A stretch of DNA of 64,000 nucleotides from Bradyrhizobium sp. 21 (GTDB taxonomy: Bacteria > Pseudomonadota > Alphaproteobacteria > Rhizobiales > Xanthobacteraceae). Positions 1-8,537 of this stretch are shown here, piece after piece. The stretch spans positions 819,739 to 883,738 of the forward strand of contig NZ_JADPJG010000035.1 in assembly GCF_023073335.1 (NCBI RefSeq), written 5' to 3'. Below the pieces are notes generated by a model. It saw only the letters and a list, made by a program, of their open reading frames with translations. It did not search any database and had not been told where the DNA came from. The number at the start of each line of letters is the position of its first letter. The stretch's first letter is position 1. The position numbers and the translations under genes were made by a program.

Positions 1-122
1 CGAGACCTCCTCAGAATCTGGCTGCGTCTCATGCGCGCCGTGGCGGCGGAAAGGATTTGCGTGTTTCTTGTATGTAAGGTACAAGGCCAAAAGTAAAGCA
101 AAAACAAGGCTCGACAAGGCCC

Positions 123-136
123 CTCCTCGCGAGGAG
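123..136. other. 14-bp perfect palindrome upstream of DapA-family gene
   Basis: CTCCTCGCGAGGAG is fully self-complementary and lies just upstream of the possible starts at 161 and 173. It could form a hairpin in the leader or belong to a dispersed repeat. The rest of bases 1-160 holds no gene that I can support. Confidence 0.4.
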
Positions 137-172
137 CGGGCTTGGTGCGAAGCCGCAGCAATGGGTGGTGTG

Positions 173-1057
173 ATGACGGAGGCAATTCGCGGGTTCTGGG
201 TGGCGTCGGCGACGCCGCTGGCGACCGATGGCAGCGTGGATCACCCCCGGCTCGCGGCTCACGCCAAAAAGCTCTTCGGCAAGGGCGTCGACGGTGTCGT
301 GCTGTTCGGCACCACCGGCGAGGGTACCTCCTTCAACGTCAGCGAGCGCGTCGCGACCATCGAAGCCGTGCTCAAGGCCGGCGTTGCGCCGGAACGAATT
401 GGGATCGGCGGCGGCTTCCCCGCCATCAGCGACAGCATCGCATTGACGCGCGCCGTGCTCGGCCTGGGCCTGCGCCACGTGCTGTTGCTGCCGCCTTACT
501 TCGACCGCAGCGTCACCCCCGAAGGCATCGAGGATGCCTTTGCGGCGATCCTCGATGGCGTCGCCGACGATCGCCTGCGCGCCTACCTGTATCACATCCC
601 GCAGATCTCGGGCGTCGCGATTCCGACCAGCGTCGCCGCGAATCTGCGCAAGCGCTACGGCAAGGTGGTCGCCGGCTTGAAAGACTCGAGCGGCGACTTC
701 AAGCAATTCCAGGCGTTCCGCGCCGCCGCACCCGAGCTCGCCATCACCGTCGGCAACGAGGTTGACATCACCCGCGCGATCGCCGCCGGCGGTGCCGGCA
801 CCATCTGCGGTATGGCCAATATCGCGCCCGAGCTGGTCAAGGGCATGATCGACGGCAAGGATGTCGAGGTACGCATGCAGGCTGCGGTTGACATCGTGGT
901 GAAATCGCCATCCTTCCTCGCGACGCTGAAGGCCATCCTCGCGGCACAGACCGACGATGCAAGCTGGCTGCGTGTGCGCCCGCCGTTGCGTGCGTTGTCT
1001 GATGGTGCTGCGCTCAAGCGGAAGCTGGACGAACTGATGGTTCCTGCCATCGCGTGA
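173..1057 (+). CDS. Dihydrodipicolinate synthase (DapA) family lyase/aldolase
   Basis: This 294-aa protein is a class I aldolase-type TIM barrel of the DapA/NAL family. The substrate-carboxylate motif GTTGE is at residues 46-50, a YHIPQ stretch at 140-144 replaces the usual Y-x-x-P, and the Schiff-base lysine is K170 in GLKDSSG. The family condenses or cleaves pyruvate-containing 2-oxo acids in the cytoplasm. Bona fide DapA normally has YNVP and IKEATG, so a catabolic role such as sugar-acid or 4-hydroxyproline-derived substrates is more likely than lysine synthesis. The ATG at 173 is chosen because homology begins there; an in-frame ATG at 161 is possible. It stands alone and is followed by an iron-uptake group on the same strand. 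Confidence 0.85.
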   Translation: MTEAIRGFWVASATPLATDGSVDHPRLAAHAKKLFGKGVDGVVLFGTTGEGTSFNVSERVATIEAVLKAGVAPERIGIGGGFPAISDSIALTRAVLGLGLRHVLLLPPYFDRSVTPEGIEDAFAAILDGVADDRLRAYLYHIPQISGVAIPTSVAANLRKRYGKVVAGLKDSSGDFKQFQAFRAAAPELAITVGNEVDITRAIAAGGAGTICGMANIAPELVKGMIDGKDVEVRMQAAVDIVVKSPSFLATLKAILAAQTDDASWLRVRPPLRALSDGAALKRKLDELMVPAIA

Positions 1058-1156
1058 GATCGTGCAACACCGCGACACGTTGCCGCGAATTCTCGCGCAG
1101 CGTGTTGCGTTCACCCCACCATCAATCGACGATTGCCGAATGGCGCCTGTCCGCAT

Positions 1157-1186
1157 CTAGAATGATTCAACACTAGAGCGATTCAA
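1157..1186 (+). promoter_or_regulatory. Imperfect 14-bp direct repeat before the TonB receptor; possible iron-responsive operator
   Basis: CTAGAATGATTCAA (1157-1170) is repeated as CTAGAGCGATTCAA (1173-1186), matching 12 of 14 bases with a 16-bp period. It lies about 85 bp upstream of the receptor start. Rhizobial iron uptake genes are usually under Irr, RirA or Fur-type control. The repeat fits a regulator binding twice on almost the same helix face, but which regulator is only inference. Confidence 0.4.
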
Positions 1187-1269
1187 GCCCGCTTACGGTT
1201 CTCTTCCCTCACAGCGGCTGTTAGACGCGCTGGCTTCAACGCTGTGTCTGACTTGGAAGTGAATCGAAA

Positions 1270-3597
1270 GTGCGTGCCCATCTGGATGGCCAGCGTGTCC
1301 GCGGCCGTCGAACTCGTGCCGGCAAGCGCCGTGCAGGTCTTCTCATCGGTGCAGCGGTGCTGCTCGCGGAATCCCCCTCCAACACGACGGGCGCGCAGGC
1401 GCAATCGGCCCTGCCGCCGGTGACGGTGGAAGCGCCGGCGCAGCGGCCGAAGATCGCTCGCGCATCGGAACAATCTCCGCGCCGCACGCAAACGGCCGCG
1501 CGCCAGCGCAGCCGCAATTCAGCGCCCGCAGCGCCGACCATATCGGAACGCGCGGCCGCAGAAGCCGCCGCGCAACAGGCAGCAAAGCTTGGCTACCGCG
1601 CGATGCCGAGCGCGACGACGCTGCGCAACGGCGCCTCGCCGCTCGACACCTCGCAGTCCGTCAACGTCGTTCCCGCACAGGTGTTGAAGGACCAGCTGCC
1701 GCGCAACATCGATGATGCGCTCATCAATGTCTCCGGCATCACCCAGACCAACACGCTGGCCGGCAGCCAGGACGCGGTGATCCGCCGTGGCTTCGGTGAC
1801 AATCGCGACGGCTCGATCATGCGCAACGGCATGCCGCTGGTGCAGGGCCGCAGTTTCAATTCCGCGGTCGAGAGCGTCGAGGTGCTGAAGGGGCCGGCTT
1901 CGCTGCTCTACGGCATCATGGATCCCGGCGGCATCGTCAACACCATGAGCAAGCGGCCAGAGCTCTATCAGCACGGCTCGGTGACGCTGCTCGGCTCGGC
2001 CTTCAGTGCCTCGAAAACCGGCGCCGACGGACTGCTCGACGTCACCGGTCCGATTGGAGACCAAGGCCTTGCCTATCGCTTCATCGGCTATGGTGTCAGC
2101 GAGGACTACTGGCGCAATTTCGGACGTCACCGCGAGATGCTGGTCGCGCCGTCACTGGCCTGGTACGGCCAGGACACGACGGTGCAGCTCAACTACGAGC
2201 ATCGCGAGTTCATCTATCCGTTCGATCGCGGCACCGCGTTCAATCCGGTGACCAAGGCGCCGCTGGCGGTGCCCACCACGCGCCGGCTCGACGAGCCCTT
2301 CAACAACACTTGGGGCACGTCCGATCTGATCCAGGCCTCAGTCGAGCATCGTCTCAACCAGGACTGGAAGCTCTATGCCGGCTACAGCTACAACACCGAG
2401 ACTTTCAGCGCCAACCAGCTCCGCATCTCTACCCTCAACTTCACAACCGGCGTCGAGACGCGCAGCAACGACGGCACGCAGGGCTCGCTCAGCAATGTCA
2501 GCTACGGAACGTCCTATGTCTCGGGCGGTTTCTGGCTCGGCGACATGCGCAATGATTTGGTGTTCGGCGGCGATGGCCAATATCGCACCATCTATCGCGA
2601 CAATCTGATCCGGCAGGCGACGCCCGCCATCAATGTCTACAATCCCGTCTACGGACTGGTTGGCCCGGGCACGACGGTGTCGAATCCTGACAGCGCGCAG
2701 ACCGACAAGCTTGGCCAATGGTCGATGTTTGTCCAGGACACGCTGCATCTGACCGAACGGTTCGCGCTGGTCGGCGGCGTGCGCTACATGGATTACGATC
2801 AAATTGCCGGGCGCGGAAAACTGCCATTCAACACCAACACCAACGTGTCCCAGGACAAGGTGCTTCCGCTCGGCGGTGCCATCTTCAAGCTCACCGACCA
2901 GATCTCGCTCTATGCGAGCTACACCCAGTCGCTGAAGCCGAATTCGACCATCGCGCCGATCGGCATCGTGATCGACTCCAATGTTGCGCCGGAAGAAGGG
3001 GTTTCCTACGAGACCGGCGTCAAGTTCGATTTCAACAGGCGCATTTCCGGAACGGTTGCACTTTACGACCTCGACAAGAAGAACGTCCAGACCACGAAGA
3101 CGAACAGCGCGAACGTGGTGGAGGTCCACACTGTCGGCCGTGCCCGTTCGCGCGGAGTCGAGTTGGACGTCACCGGCCGGCTCACCGACAGCTGGGCTCT
3201 GATCGGGAGCTACGGCTATACCGACGCCCGCGTGAGGGAGTCCGATGACCTGACGTTGCTCGGCAGGAAGCTGCAGAACGTCGCCTTGAATACGGCCTCG
3301 CTCTATCTGGTTTATGATTTCGGTACTGCGTTGCCGGGCCAGCTCCGCCTTGGCGGCGGCGCGCGCTATGTCGGCGACCGTCCCGGCGATGCGATCAACA
3401 GCTTTTTCCTGCCGTCGTATGTCGTCGCGGATATGTTCGCGACCTATGAGACGAAATACCAGAACACGCCGGTGATCTATCAGTTCAACGTCAAGAACCT
3501 GTTCGACACCGTCTACTATCCCTCCGCCGTCAACAATCTGAACGTTGCCATCGGTGACGCGCGCCGCGTGTCTCTCTCGGCAACGGTGAAGTTCTAG
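1270..3597 (+). CDS. TonB-dependent siderophore receptor
   Basis: This 775-aa outer-membrane receptor starts at a GTG. Residues about 20-45 form a hydrophobic signal sequence ending near AQAQ, followed by a Pro/Ala/Arg-rich stretch. The plug domain is at about 105-230, with the typical sequence SVNVVPAQVLKDQLPRN, a VIRRGFGDNRD segment and VEVLKGPASLLYG. The rest is a 22-strand beta barrel ending in the terminal phenylalanine (SLSATVKF) used by the BAM machinery. It imports ferric siderophores using TonB energy. The next gene, a periplasmic iron-binding protein, starts 2 bases after its stop, so the two are almost certainly co-transcribed. The ligand cannot be told from sequence. Confidence 0.92.
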   Translation: MRAHLDGQRVRGRRTRAGKRRAGLLIGAAVLLAESPSNTTGAQAQSALPPVTVEAPAQRPKIARASEQSPRRTQTAARQRSRNSAPAAPTISERAAAEAAAQQAAKLGYRAMPSATTLRNGASPLDTSQSVNVVPAQVLKDQLPRNIDDALINVSGITQTNTLAGSQDAVIRRGFGDNRDGSIMRNGMPLVQGRSFNSAVESVEVLKGPASLLYGIMDPGGIVNTMSKRPELYQHGSVTLLGSAFSASKTGADGLLDVTGPIGDQGLAYRFIGYGVSEDYWRNFGRHREMLVAPSLAWYGQDTTVQLNYEHREFIYPFDRGTAFNPVTKAPLAVPTTRRLDEPFNNTWGTSDLIQASVEHRLNQDWKLYAGYSYNTETFSANQLRISTLNFTTGVETRSNDGTQGSLSNVSYGTSYVSGGFWLGDMRNDLVFGGDGQYRTIYRDNLIRQATPAINVYNPVYGLVGPGTTVSNPDSAQTDKLGQWSMFVQDTLHLTERFALVGGVRYMDYDQIAGRGKLPFNTNTNVSQDKVLPLGGAIFKLTDQISLYASYTQSLKPNSTIAPIGIVIDSNVAPEEGVSYETGVKFDFNRRISGTVALYDLDKKNVQTTKTNSANVVEVHTVGRARSRGVELDVTGRLTDSWALIGSYGYTDARVRESDDLTLLGRKLQNVALNTASLYLVYDFGTALPGQLRLGGGARYVGDRPGDAINSFFLPSYVVADMFATYETKYQNTPVIYQFNVKNLFDTVYYPSAVNNLNVAIGDARRVSLSATVKF

Positions 3598-3599
3598 CG

Positions 3600-4622
3600 A
3601 TGGCCGTCGGGCGCAAAACCATAGCGGTGCTGATCGCGCTGGTGTCCGCCTGCATGGCGGCAGCCAGTCGCGCCGACGAAATCACGCTCTATTCGACCAG
3701 GGAGGCTGCCCTGATCGCGCCTGTCATCGCGGTTTTCACGGACGCGAGCGGCATCAAGGTGAATGTCGTCTTCACAGAAGACAATCTCGTCAAGCGCCTG
3801 GTGTCGGAAGACACGGCGTCGCCGGCGGACGTGCTCGTGACCATCGGGCTCGACAAGACCAAGCAGCTTGCCGACCGCGGCCTGACGCAGGCCCTTTCGT
3901 CGGCGCGCATCGAACAGGGCGTGCCGGCCAACTTGCGCGGCAACGGTGCGCAATGGTTCGCGCTCGCCCTCCGTCCGCGCGTTGCATTTGCGCGCAAGGA
4001 CAGCGCGCTCGCTGCGATCGATTATGAAGACCTCGCAGGCCCGCAATGGCGTGGCAAATTGTGCATGCGTGCACCGCTGCATCAGAACAACGTCGCATTG
4101 GTCGCGGCCTATCTCGCCCATCATGGCGAGGCCGCGACGGAGGCCTGGCTCACCGGCCTGAAGGCCAATCTCGTCCACAAGCCTGCCGGCAAGGACAACG
4201 ACGTGATCCGCGAGATCGCGCAAGGCACCTGCGAGATCGGCATCGGCAACACCGTGGCGTTGGCGCAATTGCGCGACGGACGGGAAGGTGCCGACTGGCG
4301 CGCATGGGGGATGGAGGTCAAGGCGGTGCCGACGACTTTCAAAGGCGGCGGCACGCATGTGAACCTCACCGGTGCGGCCGTCGCGAAACACGCCCCGCAT
4401 CCTGAGGCCGCGCGACAACTGCTCGAGTTCCTGGTCACGCCTGCGGCGCAACGGACCTTTGCCGCCGCCGAGCTGGAATATCCTGTGGTTGCGGCGGCGG
4501 AGCGTGCTCCCATCGTAGCCGAGATGGGCTCGTTTGATGCTGATGCGATGCCGGTCGATCGGGTTGCCGCGCATCAGCAGGCCGCGCTCGCGCTGATCAA
4601 AAAGGTCGGCTTCGATGAGTAG
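3600..4622 (+). CDS. Periplasmic Fe(3+)-binding protein of ABC type (FbpA/AfuA-like)
   Basis: This 340-aa protein has a Sec signal peptide (residues 1-25, cleavage near SRA-DE) and the fold of class II solute-binding proteins. DEITLYSTREAALIAPVIAVF at the mature N-terminus and the PADVLVTIG segment match the FbpA/FutA family, which binds ferric iron with tyrosines. No permease or ATPase gene follows. Instead the stop overlaps the next gene, a PepSY protein, by 8 bases. It may pass iron released from the siderophore imported by the preceding receptor to a permease encoded elsewhere, or act in periplasmic iron release together with the PepSY protein. The family call is firm, the partner is not. 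Confidence 0.87.
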   Translation: MAVGRKTIAVLIALVSACMAAASRADEITLYSTREAALIAPVIAVFTDASGIKVNVVFTEDNLVKRLVSEDTASPADVLVTIGLDKTKQLADRGLTQALSSARIEQGVPANLRGNGAQWFALALRPRVAFARKDSALAAIDYEDLAGPQWRGKLCMRAPLHQNNVALVAAYLAHHGEAATEAWLTGLKANLVHKPAGKDNDVIREIAQGTCEIGIGNTVALAQLRDGREGADWRAWGMEVKAVPTTFKGGGTHVNLTGAAVAKHAPHPEAARQLLEFLVTPAAQRTFAAAELEYPVVAAAERAPIVAEMGSFDADAMPVDRVAAHQQAALALIKKVGFDE

Positions 4623-5805
4623 GCGGGGACAGAGCATCAAGGCTGTCCTGCTCCAGCTCCACTCCATCGCAGGCCTCGTGCTCGCGCTGTTGCTGTCGCT
4701 GATCGCGCTGACCGGCGCGATCATGAGTTTCGAGGACGAGATCGTCGATCATCTCAACGCCGGCATCATGCAGGTTGTGCCGCGTCAGGCGCCGCCGCTG
4801 CTGCCGGATGAGCTGGTCGCCCGGCTGAAGGCCGCGCAGGATGTCGGCAAGGTTGCAGCCGTCACGCTGTCGAGCGATCCCTCGGCGGCGGTGCGTGTCC
4901 GTTTTGGGCGCGACGAGCAGGGCGAGCGGCCGGCATCTCTCTATGTCGACCCCTATGACGCGCATGTGCTGGGCTCGCCGCGTGCCGAGGAGTTCTTCGC
5001 GACCGTGCGCCGGTTGCACCGTTGGCTGCTCATCCCCGGCGACGCCAAGGGCTGGGGACGCCAGATCACGGGCGTTGCCGCGCTTGGCTTGATCGTGATG
5101 CTGGTCTCGGGCCTCGTGCTGCGCTGGCCGCGTCGCGCCGGCAGCGTGAAGATGTGGCTGAAGCCGAATCTCGGGCTCAGTGGCCGCGGTCTGCACCGCT
5201 CGCTGCATGCCGTGATCGGCACCTGGGTCCTGCCCGTCTATCTGGTGATGACGCTGACCGGGCTTTGGTACTCGTTCGACTGGTACAAGGACGGTGTCGT
5301 CTGGTTGCTGTCGCGTCCGGAGGCCGCCGCGGCGAAGATGCAGCCCAGGATGCCCACAAAGGCGTCGCGTGACACCGGCAGCGAGATGGCACAACCGATC
5401 GGCTTTGATCGCGCGTGGGCGGCCTTTCTGCGCCAAGAGGGCAGCCGATTCTCCAAGGCGTTGCTGACGCTGCCGGCCGGCCCGGGCACGGCGATCCGGA
5501 TCCGGTCGTGGGGCAAGGATTCCACGCTCGACACCACGCGCGACGAATTCCGCGTCGATGCCGTCACCGGTCAGGTGCTCTCCGCGGAGCGCTATGCCGA
5601 CAAGTCGCTCGGCGAGAAAATCGTCGCCAACGTGCTCGACATCCACCGCGGCGCGTTTCTGGGCTGGCCGGGAAAGCTCGCATTCATGATTGCGGCGGCG
5701 CTGATGCCGCTGTTCGCGGTCACCGGCATTTTACTTTATCTGTCACGCCGCAAGCTGCGGCGCCCGGTGCAGCCGCCGCTCGGGCGGCTCGTTCCTGGCG
5801 AGTGA
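4615..5805 (+). CDS. PepSY-associated transmembrane protein (iron-linked)
   Basis: This 396-aa inner-membrane protein has four predicted transmembrane segments at about 14-37, 152-172, 200-222 and 360-382, with a periplasmic PepSY-type region between each pair. Histidines sit beside the helices (LLQLHSIAG, RRLHRWLL, GLHRSLHAVIG, LDIHRGAF), a pattern that suggests haem or metal binding. Proteins of this family are often encoded next to siderophore receptors and are thought to reduce or release iron in the periplasm. The ATG overlaps the end of the preceding Fe-binding protein by 8 bases, giving a three-gene set: receptor, binding protein, PepSY. The function is inferred from context. Confidence 0.85.
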   Translation: MSRRGQSIKAVLLQLHSIAGLVLALLLSLIALTGAIMSFEDEIVDHLNAGIMQVVPRQAPPLLPDELVARLKAAQDVGKVAAVTLSSDPSAAVRVRFGRDEQGERPASLYVDPYDAHVLGSPRAEEFFATVRRLHRWLLIPGDAKGWGRQITGVAALGLIVMLVSGLVLRWPRRAGSVKMWLKPNLGLSGRGLHRSLHAVIGTWVLPVYLVMTLTGLWYSFDWYKDGVVWLLSRPEAAAAKMQPRMPTKASRDTGSEMAQPIGFDRAWAAFLRQEGSRFSKALLTLPAGPGTAIRIRSWGKDSTLDTTRDEFRVDAVTGQVLSAERYADKSLGEKIVANVLDIHRGAFLGWPGKLAFMIAAALMPLFAVTGILLYLSRRKLRRPVQPPLGRLVPGE

Positions 5806-5879
5806 GCGGACACGAAGGCTAGCCAAGCGCGCGGCAATCGTTCAAAAGCCCATGGCTCGCCCTCGTCAAGGTTCGTGCC

Positions 5880-7112
5880 ATGAAGCTTTCGACCGTCACT
5901 CCCGCCGATATCCGCCGTGCACTGCTGCTCCGCGAGGAGATCGCGCTGCTCGATCTCAGGCACGAAGCCGGTTTTGCGACGGGACATCCGCTGTTCGCGG
6001 CGAACATGGCCGCGGACCGGATCGAGATCGAAGCTGAGGTCAGGCTGCCGCGCCAGAATGTGCCGATCGTGCTCTATGACGACGGCGAAGGACTGGTGGC
6101 GTCCGGCGTCGAACGCCTCGCGGCGCTCGGCTATACCAACGTTCACGCGCTCGACGGCGGACTGAAGGCCTGGCGCGCGGCCGGCTATCAAATCTTCGAG
6201 GACGTCAATTCGTATTCCAAGGCCTTTGGCGAGCTGGTCGAGTCGCGCAGGCACACGCCCTCGTTCAGTGCCGACGAGGTGGCAAAACTCATCGCGGACA
6301 AGGCCAACATCACCATCCTCGACGTCCGCCGCTTCGACGAATATGCCACCATGAACATTCCGGGCTCGGTCAGCGTGCCCGGCGCGGAGCTGGTGCTGCG
6401 GGCAGGGCAGGCGGCACCCGATGCCGACACCACGATCATCGTCAATTGCGCCGGCCGCACCCGCTCGATCATCGGCACCCAGTCGCTGATCAATGCCGGC
6501 GTGCCCAACAAGGTCCGCGCGCTGCGCAACGGCACCATCGGCTGGACGTTGGCGCGGCGCGCGCTCGATCACGGCGCCGACCGGCGCGGCGCGATCGGGC
6601 CGTTCGAGGGCGGCCCAGCCAACGCGCGCGACGTCGCCTACCGCGCCGGTGTTCGCCACATCGGCGCCAGCGAGATGGCTGCGCTTGTCGCGCAGACGGA
6701 TCGCACGCTCTATCGCTTCGACGTGCGCGACGCCGAGGAGTATGCAGCCGGCCATCTCCCCGGCTTTCGCCATTATCCCGGCGGCCAGCTCGTCCAGGAA
6801 ACCGACATGGCCGCGCCGGTGCGTGGGGCGCGCATCCTCCTGACCGACGACATGGGTGTCCGCGCCGACATGACGGCGTCCTGGCTGGCGCAGATGGGCT
6901 GGGAGGTCTATGTGCGCGAAGGCGGTTATGAAGGCGCGCTCGAGATGGGCCCGCCGCGCGTCCTGCCCAAGCCCGACCCGGCGCACCGCTACCGCCGGCC
7001 CTATGAAGGCACCGACGTCGCGGAAGCCGCGATGCAGGCCTATCTCGACTGGGAATATGGTCTCGTCGACCAGCTGCGCCTCGACGGCACGCACGGGTTT
7101 TACGTGATCTGA
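5880..7112 (+). CDS. Triple rhodanese-domain protein
   Basis: The 410-aa protein contains three rhodanese-like folds at about residues 8-105, 128-215 and 265-350. Only the middle one has the catalytic cysteine, C190 in NCAGRTRS. The equivalent loops read LYDDGEG in the first and LTDDMGV in the third, so both lack it and are probably structural. Rhodaneses transfer sulfane sulfur from donors such as thiosulfate. Cytoplasmic, as no signal peptide is seen. It is separated by 74 bases from the iron group and may have its own promoter. The C-terminal 60 residues have no obvious domain. Confidence 0.85.
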   Translation: MKLSTVTPADIRRALLLREEIALLDLRHEAGFATGHPLFAANMAADRIEIEAEVRLPRQNVPIVLYDDGEGLVASGVERLAALGYTNVHALDGGLKAWRAAGYQIFEDVNSYSKAFGELVESRRHTPSFSADEVAKLIADKANITILDVRRFDEYATMNIPGSVSVPGAELVLRAGQAAPDADTTIIVNCAGRTRSIIGTQSLINAGVPNKVRALRNGTIGWTLARRALDHGADRRGAIGPFEGGPANARDVAYRAGVRHIGASEMAALVAQTDRTLYRFDVRDAEEYAAGHLPGFRHYPGGQLVQETDMAAPVRGARILLTDDMGVRADMTASWLAQMGWEVYVREGGYEGALEMGPPRVLPKPDPAHRYRRPYEGTDVAEAAMQAYLDWEYGLVDQLRLDGTHGFYVI

Positions 7113-7211
7113 CGACCACCCCGCCATCGTCTCCCCGTATCCAACCCTATTGTGCTGCGCATCCCCCGCGGTCTAAGAGCTGCGGCAAAGCTGTGACCCA
7201 CGGAGACTTTG

Positions 7212-8456
7212 ATGCCAGCCCCAGGCCAAAACCCTGAGCGGAACGCGAAGGCGCTGCTGCTCGAAGGTGTCAATGACAGTGCTGTCGACCTGTTCAGGAG
7301 CGCGGGCTTCACCAATGTCGAACGCCTGACCAAGGCGCTGGACGGCGAGGCGCTGCGCCAGGCGCTCAAGGGCGTGTCGTTGCTCGGCATCCGCTCGCGC
7401 ACCCAGATCACCGATGAGGTGCTGGCGGCGGCCGATCAGCTTCTCGCGGTCGGCTGCTTCAGCGTCGGCACCAACCAGGTCGATCTCCTGGCGGCGCGCA
7501 AGCGCGGCATTCCCGTGTTCAACGCGCCGTTCTCCAACACCCGCAGCGTCGCCGAGCTCGTGATCGGCGAGATCGTGATGCTGTTGCGGCGCATCTTCCC
7601 GCGCTCAGTCTCGGCGCACGACGGCGGCTGGGACAAGTCGGCGACCGGCAGCCGCGAGGTGCGCGGCCGCACCCTCGGCATTATCGGCTACGGCAATATC
7701 GGCTCGCAGCTCTCGACGCTGGCCGAGGCCATTGGCATGCGCGTGATCTATTTCGACCGCACCGACAAGCTCCGCCACGGCAACACCGAGCCGGTCGAGA
7801 AGCTGGAAGAGCTGCTGGCGCAGAGCGACGTCGTCAGCCTGCACGTGCCGGAGACGCCGGAGACATCAGGCATGATCGGCGAGAAGGAGCTGCGGGCGAT
7901 GAAACCAGGCTCGCTCCTGATCAACAACAGCCGCGGCACCGTCGTCGATCTCGATGCGCTTGCTGGCGTCTTGCGCGACGGCCATCTCGCCGGCGCCGCC
8001 ATCGATGTGTTTCCGGTCGAGCCATCTTCGAACTCCGATCGTTTCAAGAGCCCGCTGCAGGGTCTCGGCAATGTCATCCTCACCCCGCATATCGGCGGCT
8101 CGACCGAGGAGGCGCAGGAACGCATCGGCGGCGAAGTGGCGCGCAAGCTGGTCGACTATTTCATCACCGGATCGACCACGGGGGCGGTGAATTTCCCGGA
8201 GGTGCAGCTGCATCTGCGTCCCGCCGGCGCGCGCTTCAGCCATGTTCATCGCAACGTGCCTGGCATGCTGCGTCGGTTGAACGAGGTCTTTCTCCAGCGC
8301 GACATCAACATCGTCGCGCAATATCTGGAGACCGCCGGCGACCTCGGTTACGTCGTGCTCGACGCCGACCTCGGCGGCCAGGATTCAAGTACACTGCTCC
8401 AGCAGATCCGCGCCCTCGACGGCACGGTCGGCGCGCGGCTGGTGTTCGAGCACTAG
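7212..8456 (+). CDS. serA: D-3-phosphoglycerate dehydrogenase-type enzyme with ACT domain
   Basis: This 414-aa protein has the arrangement of E. coli-type SerA: a substrate domain split around an NAD-binding Rossmann domain (GYGNIGSQL near residue 160) and a C-terminal ACT domain from about 340. The NSRGTVVD arginine and the TPHIGGST histidine of the catalytic set are visible. It would oxidise 3-phosphoglycerate to 3-phosphohydroxypyruvate, the first step of serine synthesis, with ACT-mediated feedback by serine. ATG 7212 is preferred to the TTG at 7209, being preceded by GGAGA. Rhizobia often carry more than one serA, so it may be a paralogue, and other 2-hydroxyacid substrates are possible. 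Confidence 0.85.
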   Translation: MPAPGQNPERNAKALLLEGVNDSAVDLFRSAGFTNVERLTKALDGEALRQALKGVSLLGIRSRTQITDEVLAAADQLLAVGCFSVGTNQVDLLAARKRGIPVFNAPFSNTRSVAELVIGEIVMLLRRIFPRSVSAHDGGWDKSATGSREVRGRTLGIIGYGNIGSQLSTLAEAIGMRVIYFDRTDKLRHGNTEPVEKLEELLAQSDVVSLHVPETPETSGMIGEKELRAMKPGSLLINNSRGTVVDLDALAGVLRDGHLAGAAIDVFPVEPSSNSDRFKSPLQGLGNVILTPHIGGSTEEAQERIGGEVARKLVDYFITGSTTGAVNFPEVQLHLRPAGARFSHVHRNVPGMLRRLNEVFLQRDINIVAQYLETAGDLGYVVLDADLGGQDSSTLLQQIRALDGTVGARLVFEH

Positions 8457-8537
8457 CGTCATTGACGGCCGGGCGGAGGTCGCCTTGAATGCAGTCTCCT
8501 GTCGAACGAACGAGAACAGAAAAAGCGGGGGGAAACG

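Noticed and set aside
29..1156. Long minus-strand frame of 375 codons opposite the DapA-family gene
   Set aside because: It has no recognisable domain, a His/Arg/Gly-rich composition typical of antisense frames in GC-rich DNA, and lies opposite a clear enzyme.
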